From: an uncultured Litorilinea sp.
GTDB lineage: Bacteria > Chloroflexota > Anaerolineae > Caldilineales > Caldilineaceae
DNA length: 12,014 bases
Assembly (NCBI GenBank): GCA_937922105.1
Contig: CAKZVN010000036.1
Span: forward strand, 1 to 12,014
Reading direction: 5' to 3'
Within the stretch, counting starts at the first letter, position 1; every line of letters starts with the position of its first letter. A model generated the notes under the pieces. That model was not told the DNA's origin, made no database searches, and saw only the letters and a list, made by a program, of their open reading frames with translations. Below, in pieces: positions 7,324 to 12,014 of the stretch. Made by a program: the position numbers and the translations under genes.

Positions 7324-7341
7324 ATGGGTCAAGTGACCCAT
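7324..7341. promoter_or_regulatory. 18-bp palindrome, likely operator
   Basis: ATGGGTCA and TGACCCAT are perfect 8-bp arms around a 2-bp centre (AG). A TTGTCA that could act as a -35 for rightward transcription begins 5 bp before it (7319-7324) and shares its last base with the palindrome. The -10 at the right distance (near 7342) is poor. A partly similar GACCCCATT follows at 7357. The symmetry suggests a dimeric repressor or activator, identity unknown. Confidence 0.4.
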
Positions 7342-7445
7342 TCTAGGTGTACAAGGGACCCCATTTTGCGGTTCGTTTGCTCCGAGATTGCAGTTGACTT
7401 GAAGACTGCGCTGCTCGGAAATGGCTTCAGGGGACTCGCCGCGAG

Positions 7446-7471
7446 TATACTGAGCGCAGAACAAACGTGCA
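7446..7471 (+). promoter_or_regulatory. Possible ruvB promoter -10 with LexA/DinR-like box
   Basis: TATACT at 7446-7451 is a fair -10, but no good -35 lies 16-18 nt upstream. AGAACAAACGTGCA at 7458-7471 resembles the Gram-positive LexA/DinR consensus (CGAAC-N4-GTTCG type): the GAAC half is intact, the central CG step is right, and the other half is GTGC instead of GTTC. Its place just after the expected transcription start would suit a repressor. ruvB is an SOS gene in many bacteria. Both parts are weak alone. Confidence 0.3.
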
Positions 7472-7507
7472 TGATGAACTGGGGAGGTCCACAGAAAGGT
7501 TTGCGCC

Positions 7508-8614
7508 ATGACCGATGAGCGTAGCGTACCCAAGCGCGCGATGCCGGCTGTTCCGCGTGGGAGCCGGACAAGCCAGAGCGCCTCGCGCATGATTTCCGGC
7601 GAGGCTCAAGCCGATGATCGCCGGCTTGACCATGCCCTGCGTCCCCGCGCGCTGAGCGAGATGATCGGGCAAGATAAGCTGCGCGAGAAGATGGCGATTG
7701 CCGTCGAGGCTGCGCGCCAACGCAACGACGCGCTCGACCATGTGTTGGTCTATGGTCCGCCCGGGTTGGGTAAAACGACGCTCAGCCACATTTTGGCGCA
7801 TGAGATGGGCGGCAATCTGAAGGTGACCGCCGGTCCTGCCATCGAGAAGGCAGGCGATTTGGCTGCGATCCTGACCAACTTGCGTAAAGGTGATGTGCTG
7901 TTTATTGACGAGATTCACCGGTTGGGCCGGGCGATTGAGGAGATTCTCTATTCGGCGATGGAGGATTTCTCGCTGAATATCGTGGTAGGCAGTGGGCCGG
8001 GCGCGCGCAACATCCAACTGAAACTACCCAAGTTTACCCTCGTAGGGGCGACGACGCGATTGGCGCTTTTGGCTGCACCTTTACGCGCACGTTTTGGGGT
8101 GGTGGAGCGTTTCGACTTTTACGATGTCCCCGCGCTGCAGGAGATTGTGACGCGCGCGGCGCGCTTGTTGAGTGTACCGATCGACGCGGCAGGCGCGCAG
8201 GAGATTGCACGACGGGCGCGCGGGACGCCGCGCGTGGCGCTGCGCCTGTTGCGCCGGGTGCGCGACTATGCCCAGGTGCGCGGGGAGGGCGTGATCACGG
8301 TTGAAGAAGCCCGCGCGGCGCTGCTCATGCTGGAGGTGGACGAGCTGGGGCTGGACGACCTGGACCGTCGTGTCCTGGATGCGTTGATCCGCAAGTTCGA
8401 CGGCGGACCGGTGGGTTTGGAGACGCTGGCGGCGAGCATTGCGGAAGAGAGCGACACCATTATGGACGTGGTGGAGCCATACTTGTTGCAGCTGGGTTTT
8501 TTGGACCGTACACCGCGCGGGCGCGTGGCAACGCGCGCGGCCTATGCCCATTTGGGCGTCGCCTATCCCGAAACGCCTAGACAGAATTCGTTGTTCGGCG
8601 GCGCAGGGTCGTGA
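7508..8614 (+). CDS. ruvB: Holliday junction branch migration ATPase RuvB
   Basis: RuvB is the hexameric AAA+ motor that, loaded by RuvA, drives branch migration of Holliday junctions in recombinational repair. The 368-residue product has Walker A GPPGLGKTT (83-91), Walker B VLFIDEIHRL (130-139) and sensor 1 GATTR (180-184). The arginine-rich LLRRVRDYAQVRG comes next, and the C-terminal winged-helix part contains GGPVGLETLA, EPYLLQLGFLDRTPRGR and a final AYAHL. About 38 residues before the conserved 'LRPRALSEMIGQ' start are variable and polar, longer than in many RuvB proteins. The ATG at 7508 is supported by AAAGGT at 7495-7500. ruvA and ruvC are not in the window, so ruvB is uncoupled from them here. 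The last 38 bp overlap the end of a convergent gene. Confidence 0.97.
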   Translation: MTDERSVPKRAMPAVPRGSRTSQSASRMISGEAQADDRRLDHALRPRALSEMIGQDKLREKMAIAVEAARQRNDALDHVLVYGPPGLGKTTLSHILAHEMGGNLKVTAGPAIEKAGDLAAILTNLRKGDVLFIDEIHRLGRAIEEILYSAMEDFSLNIVVGSGPGARNIQLKLPKFTLVGATTRLALLAAPLRARFGVVERFDFYDVPALQEIVTRAARLLSVPIDAAGAQEIARRARGTPRVALRLLRRVRDYAQVRGEGVITVEEARAALLMLEVDELGLDDLDRRVLDALIRKFDGGPVGLETLAASIAEESDTIMDVVEPYLLQLGFLDRTPRGRVATRAAYAHLGVAYPETPRQNSLFGGAGS

Positions 8615-9344
8615 GTAGTTGCTCGACGTTGGTGGCGTGGCGCTCGCGTGCCGGGTCGGAGCGACGCTCCGCAGGCAGCAACGACTCGATGAGCGCGCTG
8701 GGCGGGGCGTCTGCCGTGTGCGCGAGCGCCGGCAGTACGCGGCGCAGGTTGTGGAGATAGCCGACGTCGGCAGCCAAGCGGGCCATCATGGTGGGCAGGT
8801 CGTTGCAGGTGGAGCCGATGTGCGGGATGAGCAGGCGAACGCGCCGCTGTTTGAGTAGGCGGGCCAACAAGCGGAGCGTGTCCAACTCGCCTGTACCGTC
8901 GGAATCGTGGGCGAGCGCCGGCGGCATGAGGTCGCTGCCGAAGCCGGCACTATAGAGGATGCCGAGGGGCGGAAAGTGAACCAGCGCGCCACCGGTGTAA
9001 GTGTAGATGTCCAGATACTGGTCGCCCAGGCGAACGTGGGCGACGCTGCCGGGAATGAGCTGGAGTTGCGGCAGATCGAGGGCGACAGGTTTGCTGCAAC
9101 CGAGCACAGCGGTCTCGGCGGGCAGGCGAAAGCGCGTGGCGAGATCGGCAGGGGGATCGAGCACCAGAAGGCGATCACCGGTTTCCAGCGCGTGCAAGAG
9201 GTCTGCACCGGGTTCCAGCACGAAAAGGCTATGGCGCGGTGGTGTTCCTTCGCGTAGTAATTCGACGAAGGGATAGAGTTGTGTGATTTGCGGCCCGCTA
9301 TTTTCAGCCGTCGCAAACAGTTGAATCGCGCTGCGTGTCGTCAT
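8577..9344 (-). CDS. Unknown protein, possibly a degenerate metallo-beta-lactamase-fold protein
   Basis: The 255-residue product begins at an ATG (9344) lying 41 bp inside the preceding gene. A longer open frame upstream to 9500 only shadows that gene. After about residue 55 the sequence alternates predicted strands and helices. DIYTYTGGALVHFPPLGILYSAGFGSD spans 112-138 and resembles the MBL segment 'TPGHTPGSl.lyfp..g.LfsGD', but the ligand His and Asp are replaced. No HxHxDH motif is present. The part from about 160 to 220 (LARLLKQRRVRLLIPHIGS..) is like MBL helical regions. The fold assignment is inference and catalytic activity as a hydrolase looks unlikely. It is the last gene of the glcE-glcF-DUF1257-DUF2997 run and has no good Shine-Dalgarno, so coupled translation is likely. 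Its stop lies inside the end of ruvB on the other strand. Confidence 0.65.
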   Translation of the reverse strand: MTTRSAIQLFATAENSGPQITQLYPFVELLREGTPPRHSLFVLEPGADLLHALETGDRLLVLDPPADLATRFRLPAETAVLGCSKPVALDLPQLQLIPGSVAHVRLGDQYLDIYTYTGGALVHFPPLGILYSAGFGSDLMPPALAHDSDGTGELDTLRLLARLLKQRRVRLLIPHIGSTCNDLPTMMARLAADVGYLHNLRRVLPALAHTADAPPSALIESLLPAERRSDPARERHATNVEQLLTTLRRRTTNSV

Positions 9345-9504
9345 GGTCCGAATGGTCGAGTTGCTGGGCACGACTGAGCAATGCCGGGTCCAACGTCGCT
9401 GCCAACTCGGCGGGCAGGTCCGCGACGACGATCTCGCCGGTGGGCAGGATGTAGATCTCTGTTTCGGTGGGCAACTCGTCCCGTACCGGGATTGGGTCAC
9501 TCAT
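9304..9504 (-). CDS. Unknown 66-residue acidic protein
   Basis: The ATG at 9504 overlaps the end of the DUF2997 gene by 8 bp, and the product is 66 residues. It is acidic, with a short beta-like core TEIYILPTGEIVVADLPAEL (about 13-32), then a helical segment with ALLSRAQQL and a polar, Asp/Thr-rich tail. The 'PTGEIVVADLP' core resembles the 'APDGRIEYTIKG' core of the neighbouring DUF2997 protein in layout, though this is only a visual similarity. No domain family is recognised. Start and stop both overlap neighbouring genes, so it is expected to be made together with them. A small partner or adaptor role is possible but unproven. Confidence 0.65.
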   Translation of the reverse strand: MSDPIPVRDELPTETEIYILPTGEIVVADLPAELAATLDPALLSRAQQLDHSDHDDTQRDSTVCDG

Positions 9505-9694
9505 CCTGGCTGACCTGGATACGCAGGTCCGGCTCCTGATCGTAGTATTCGGTGGTGCGCTCGGCGGACTCGACCCGTCCGAGTCGTTCCAGCAACTGGC
9601 TGACGCTTTCGCACGCCGGTCCCTTGACGCCCTTGATGGTATACTCGATGCGCCCATCCGGGGCGATCGCGATCTCGATCTCCTCGCGGTTCAT
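9497..9694 (-). CDS. DUF2997 family protein
   Basis: The 65-residue product begins EIEIAIAPDGRIEYTIKGVKGPACESVSQLLERLG and later has TTEYYDQEP. This matches the short DUF2997 pattern (PF11211): a two-strand start with 'DG.i...t.G..G..C', one conserved cysteine (C28), a helix and a 'eYY' end. The family has no assigned biochemical role. It is found beside DUF1257 (Ycf35) genes in cyanobacteria and other bacteria, as here. The ATG at 9694 follows AGGAG with 8 nt spacing. It lies 48 bp after the DUF1257 gene and overlaps the next start by 8 bp. Confidence 0.85.
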   Translation of the reverse strand: MNREEIEIAIAPDGRIEYTIKGVKGPACESVSQLLERLGRVESAERTTEYYDQEPDLRIQVSQDE

Positions 9695-9742
9695 GCTTGC
9701 TTCTCCTCTCAGGTCGGCGCGTACAGACGCGTCGGGGCGTAA

Positions 9743-10117
9743 CTAGGACCAGCGGCGCACGGTGAGGCGGATGACGTTGTCGCGGCCCACGCTCTCCTCG
9801 ACCAGATCGAAGCCCGCTTGCCGGGTGGCGTCAAGCACCGAATGGTAGGCGTAGCGTTGTTGGATTTGCGCCAACGTGCGGCGGATAGACGCCATCTGCA
9901 TGTCGTCGCCGACAGCCTCGTACTCCTCGGCTGCGGTTTTGCGCAGGCCGAAGGTCGCGCCGTGCGTGCGCACGACAATGGGTACTTCGCCGCTGAAGCC
10001 GCTCCACAGATGGGTGAAGCGTTGGTTTTCGGCGTAGGCGAGCTTGAGGTCGTCGAGCGCGCGCTTGACGAGGGCTAGGTCACGCAGCTGGGTCTGGACT
10101 TTGACGAACTTGGACAT
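9743..10117 (-). CDS. DUF1257 (Ycf35-like) protein
   Basis: The 124-residue product starts MSKFVKVQTQLRDLALVKRAL, the standard opening of DUF1257 (PF06868), which includes plastid and cyanobacterial Ycf35. It continues with FSGEVPIVVRTHGATFGLRKT and EYEAVGDDM, then helical IQQRYAYHSVLDATRQAGF and a final strand IRLTVRRW. All are usual for the family and the length is normal. The function is not established. The ATG at 10117 has AAGGAG upstream (spacing about 10); a longer frame to 10159 starts with TTG inside a hairpin and is rejected. It stands 57 bp behind glcF and 48 bp ahead of the DUF2997 gene, all in one direction. This suggests transcription with the glycolate oxidase genes, unless the small hairpin between them marks a break. 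Confidence 0.88.
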   Translation of the reverse strand: MSKFVKVQTQLRDLALVKRALDDLKLAYAENQRFTHLWSGFSGEVPIVVRTHGATFGLRKTAAEEYEAVGDDMQMASIRRTLAQIQQRYAYHSVLDATRQAGFDLVEESVGRDNVIRLTVRRWS

Positions 10118-10143
10118 GGCAGGTCTACTCCTTCTGGTGCGCG

Positions 10144-10157
10144 GGGTGCACGCACCC
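10144..10157 (-). repeat. Short inverted repeat between glcF and the DUF1257 gene
   Basis: GGGTGC (10144-10149) and GCACCC (10152-10157) are perfect arms around 2 nt; as RNA this would be a 5-bp stem with a 4-nt loop. There is no U tract, so it is not a typical terminator. It sits directly upstream of the DUF1257 ribosome binding site and may be an RNA processing or regulatory hairpin. Confidence 0.35.
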
Positions 10158-10174
10158 AACGAACAAGCAACGAA

Positions 10175-11446
10175 TCAGGCGACAGGGTCGGCGCCGGTGT
10201 AAGCGGCGGCAAGCAGTTCGACTGTGTGCAACACGGGGAGGGGGCGCGCCAACAGGGCGAGATGGGTGCGAAGCTGGGTCATGCAGCCGATATTGCCGGT
10301 GACGACCAGGTCGGCGCCGGTGGCAAGGATATGCTCGGCCTTACGACGCCCGATTTGGCGCGCCAGTTCCGGCTGCTCGATATTATACGTGCCCGCTGAG
10401 CCGCAGCACAGCTCGGACTCGGCAATCTCGCGTAAAGTAGCGTTGGCAACGGATTGCAGGAGACGGCGGGGCGCGCTGGTGACGCGCTGGGCATGAGCTA
10501 GGTGGCAGGCGTCGTGATAGGCGACGACGCGCGGCGGGGGGGCTGCGGCGGGCAACTGCGCGCCCAGGCTGTCGAGAAAAGCGGCGATGTCCTGGGCCTG
10601 GGCGGCGAAGCGCCGCGCAGTCTCTTCCTGGGGCGTGCCGGCAAAGAGCAAGCCATATTCGTGAATGCCCGACCCGCAGCCAGCTGCGTTGGTGATGATG
10701 GCGTCCAGGTCGGCAGGAAAGAGGTCGAAGTTCTTGGCGGCAAGAGCACGCGCTTGGTCTGTCTCACCGGTGTGGAGCGCGAGGGAGCCGCAACAGCCTT
10801 GACCGCGCGGGATGACGACCTCGACGCCGTTGTGAGCGAGCACGGTGAGTGTGGCACGGTTGATGGCAGGGGCAAGGACTTGCTGGACGCAGCCGGCGAG
10901 TAAGCCCACGCGTGCGCGGCGTTTGCCCAGGGCTGGGACGAGTTCGGGCAACGACGCTGCAGGCGGCAGGCGATCCGGCAACAGGTCCAGCATGGCGGCG
11001 AAGCGCTCCGGTAGGAACTTGCGCAGTGGTTTGGCGAAGCGCCCGCTTTGGGCCGCGAGCCGGAAAAGAGCAGGATAAGGCAGCGTGCGGTTGATGAGGA
11101 GGCGGGCAACTTTGTCCGGCAAACTGCGTGGGCGCTGTTGTTCGGCGCGGGCGCGGAAGGGGGTGAGCAGATCGCCATAGGCTACGCCGGAGGGACACGC
11201 AGTAACGCAAGCCATGCAGCCGAGACAGCGGTCTACATAAGGCAACACGTCGGTCAGAGGGAGGTTGCCCTCCAACTCGGACTTCATCAGGTAGATGCGT
11301 CCGCGCGGGGAGTCCGCTTCCTCGCCTAGAACTTTGTAGGTGGGACAGGTGGCAAGGCAGAATCCGCAATGGACGCAGGCTTCAACCGCCGCGGACATGG
11401 CGGGACCTTGAGGCCCAAGCGGTGTAAGGTCAATTGCGTGTTGCAT
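10175..11446 (-). CDS. glcF: Glycolate oxidase iron-sulfur subunit GlcF
   Basis: GlcF is the electron-transfer subunit of the GlcDEF glycolate oxidase, which oxidises glycolate to glyoxylate and passes electrons to the membrane. The 423-residue protein has two ferredoxin-type 4Fe-4S motifs near the N-terminus: C24-C27-C30-C34 (CVHCGFCLATCP) and C74-C77-C80-C84 (CLGCMACVTACP). Two cysteine-rich CCG domains follow: GLLAGCV...GQGCCGSLALHTGE in the middle and YHDACHLAHAQ...SELCCGSAGTYN near the C-terminus. Order and length fit GlcF. Related proteins such as LutA or GlpC are possible, but the GlcE-like neighbour favours GlcF. The ATG at 11446 has no strong Shine-Dalgarno and lies 26 bp after the GlcE stop, consistent with coupling. 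A glcD gene would be expected beyond the window. Confidence 0.93.
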   Translation of the reverse strand: MQHAIDLTPLGPQGPAMSAAVEACVHCGFCLATCPTYKVLGEEADSPRGRIYLMKSELEGNLPLTDVLPYVDRCLGCMACVTACPSGVAYGDLLTPFRARAEQQRPRSLPDKVARLLINRTLPYPALFRLAAQSGRFAKPLRKFLPERFAAMLDLLPDRLPPAASLPELVPALGKRRARVGLLAGCVQQVLAPAINRATLTVLAHNGVEVVIPRGQGCCGSLALHTGETDQARALAAKNFDLFPADLDAIITNAAGCGSGIHEYGLLFAGTPQEETARRFAAQAQDIAAFLDSLGAQLPAAAPPPRVVAYHDACHLAHAQRVTSAPRRLLQSVANATLREIAESELCCGSAGTYNIEQPELARQIGRRKAEHILATGADLVVTGNIGCMTQLRTHLALLARPLPVLHTVELLAAAYTGADPVA

Positions 11447-11472
11447 GGCAGATGGCTCGTCGGTTACCCGGC

Positions 11473-12014
11473 TTACGCGCTACCGGCGCGGCAACCGGGC
11501 AGGTCGGGAAAGCGATGGGCCGGGTCCAGGGCTTGGCGGATGCGCGACAAGAAGGGCGTGGCGATGGAGCGACCGAGAAACGGTTCGACATAGCCGGTTG
11601 CTGTAGTCGAAGGACGGAGCAATAGCCCGCTGAGATCAAGTTGTTGCAGGAGCGCGTCAACTTGGGCAATAGGCGCAGCAGTGGCGATCCAGGTGAGGTT
11701 GCCGCCGGTGGTGTAGCGCCGTGTCGCGCCTAGTTCCGCCAGCGCACCGTCCAGTTGGGGGAGGGCGGTGAGGGTGGTGGGAACCTTGAGCAGGGCTGTA
11801 GTGGGGGAAGCCCATTGAAATTCGGTCATGACGCGGCGCATCTCTGCACACGTCGGGGCGTCGAGGACTTCGCCCGTGCCCAGCCGCCGGAGCAGCGCGG
11901 CGCTGCGGTTGGGGAGCGCAGCGGCGATTCCGGCGATGAGCGCTAGCACGGTTGCTCCTCCCTGTTCGTCCGGTAAGATGTCGAGGGTTTCCAGGTCACC
12001 GGGCGCGGCGCGCA
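11473..12014 (-). CDS. glcE: Glycolate oxidase FAD-binding subunit GlcE, C-terminal part (cut by window end)
   Basis: The frame is open to base 12014, so about 180 C-terminal residues are visible and the N-terminal FAD-binding part is outside. A GTG at 11949 is in frame but is not the start, because coding continues through it. The visible part includes WASPTTALLKVPTT, then GGNLTWIATA (compare the GGALRW-type strand of FAD-linked oxidase C-termini). It ends FLSRIRQALDPAHRFPDLPGC, a diverged form of the 'iK..FDP...FNPGR' ending of glycolate oxidase subunits. Together with glcF immediately downstream, GlcE is the best assignment. GlcD would look similar at this end but normally carries a better-conserved ending. 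Confidence 0.75.
   Translation of the reverse strand, partial: RAAPGDLETLDILPDEQGGATVLALIAGIAAALPNRSAALLRRLGTGEVLDAPTCAEMRRVMTEFQWASPTTALLKVPTTLTALPQLDGALAELGATRRYTTGGNLTWIATAAPIAQVDALLQQLDLSGLLLRPSTTATGYVEPFLGRSIATPFLSRIRQALDPAHRFPDLPGCRAGSA

Larger units (their letters stand above)
6960..7507. other. Divergent intergenic region, no convincing gene
   Basis: These 548 bp separate the leftward zinc-finger gene from rightward ruvB. The left 200 bp hold that gene's leader, and its promoter is at 7169-7197. From 7198 to about 7320 nothing clear is seen apart from a run of five T at 7268-7272 without a good preceding stem. From 7319 to 7471 come an 18-bp palindrome, a TATACT box and a LexA-like site. 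Small open frames on both strands exist but lack ribosome binding sites or start inside the promoter region, so no gene is called. Confidence 0.6.

Noticed and set aside
7288..7518. 76-codon rightward frame before ruvB
   Set aside because: It lacks a clear Shine-Dalgarno, covers the putative ruvB promoter and LexA-like site, and overlaps the ruvB start.
9345..9500. N-terminal extension of the MBL-like gene upstream of 9344
   Set aside because: The extra residues (Cys/Ser/Pro/Arg-rich) are the out-of-frame reading of the 66-residue gene, so the ATG at 9344 is preferred.

Overview
The window is a GC-rich bacterial chromosome segment packed with genes on both strands. No rRNA, tRNA, CRISPR array, insertion sequence or phage gene was recognised. 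The style points to Chloroflexota, probably an Anaerolineae- or Caldilineae-like lineage. The signs are a YfhO-type membrane protein, a GT39-like glycosyltransferase with a C-terminal beta-sandwich domain, heavy use of TTG leucine codons, and a DUF1257/DUF2997 pair beside glycolate oxidase subunits. This placement is inference from protein style, not from a search.

Left block (1-5822, + strand). A YfhO-like membrane protein (cut by the window start) overlaps by 4 bp a GT-C glycosyltransferase of the ArnT/PMT type, which is followed 6 bp later by an O-antigen ligase/polymerase-like membrane protein. These three look like an envelope polysaccharide or glycolipid unit. Lipoyl synthase (lipA) follows after only 30 bp with no visible terminator.

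Middle block (5819-6959, - strand). A TraR/DksA-type zinc-finger protein and uracil phosphoribosyltransferase (upp) read leftward. A good sigma70-like promoter lies about 200 nt upstream of the zinc-finger gene. The transcribed leader can form three successive stem-loops ending just before a near-perfect Shine-Dalgarno. A GC-rich hairpin separates the two genes. upp and lipA converge and their stop codons overlap.

Intergenic region (6960-7507). This is the only long non-coding stretch. It holds the leftward promoter and leader, an 18-bp palindrome, and upstream of ruvB a TATACT box followed directly by a LexA/DinR-like sequence. ruvB (Holliday-junction helicase motor) then runs rightward.

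Right block (8577-12014, - strand). Reading leftward: glcE (cut by the window end), glcF, a DUF1257 (Ycf35-like) protein, a DUF2997 protein, a 66-residue unknown protein, and a roughly 255-residue protein that resembles a metallo-beta-lactamase fold without its metal ligands. Short gaps and overlapping starts suggest one transcript. Its last gene overlaps the end of ruvB by 38 bp. The four small or unknown genes behind glcF are the best candidate for an uncharacterised system here. The leader of the zinc-finger gene is the best candidate for an undescribed regulatory element.
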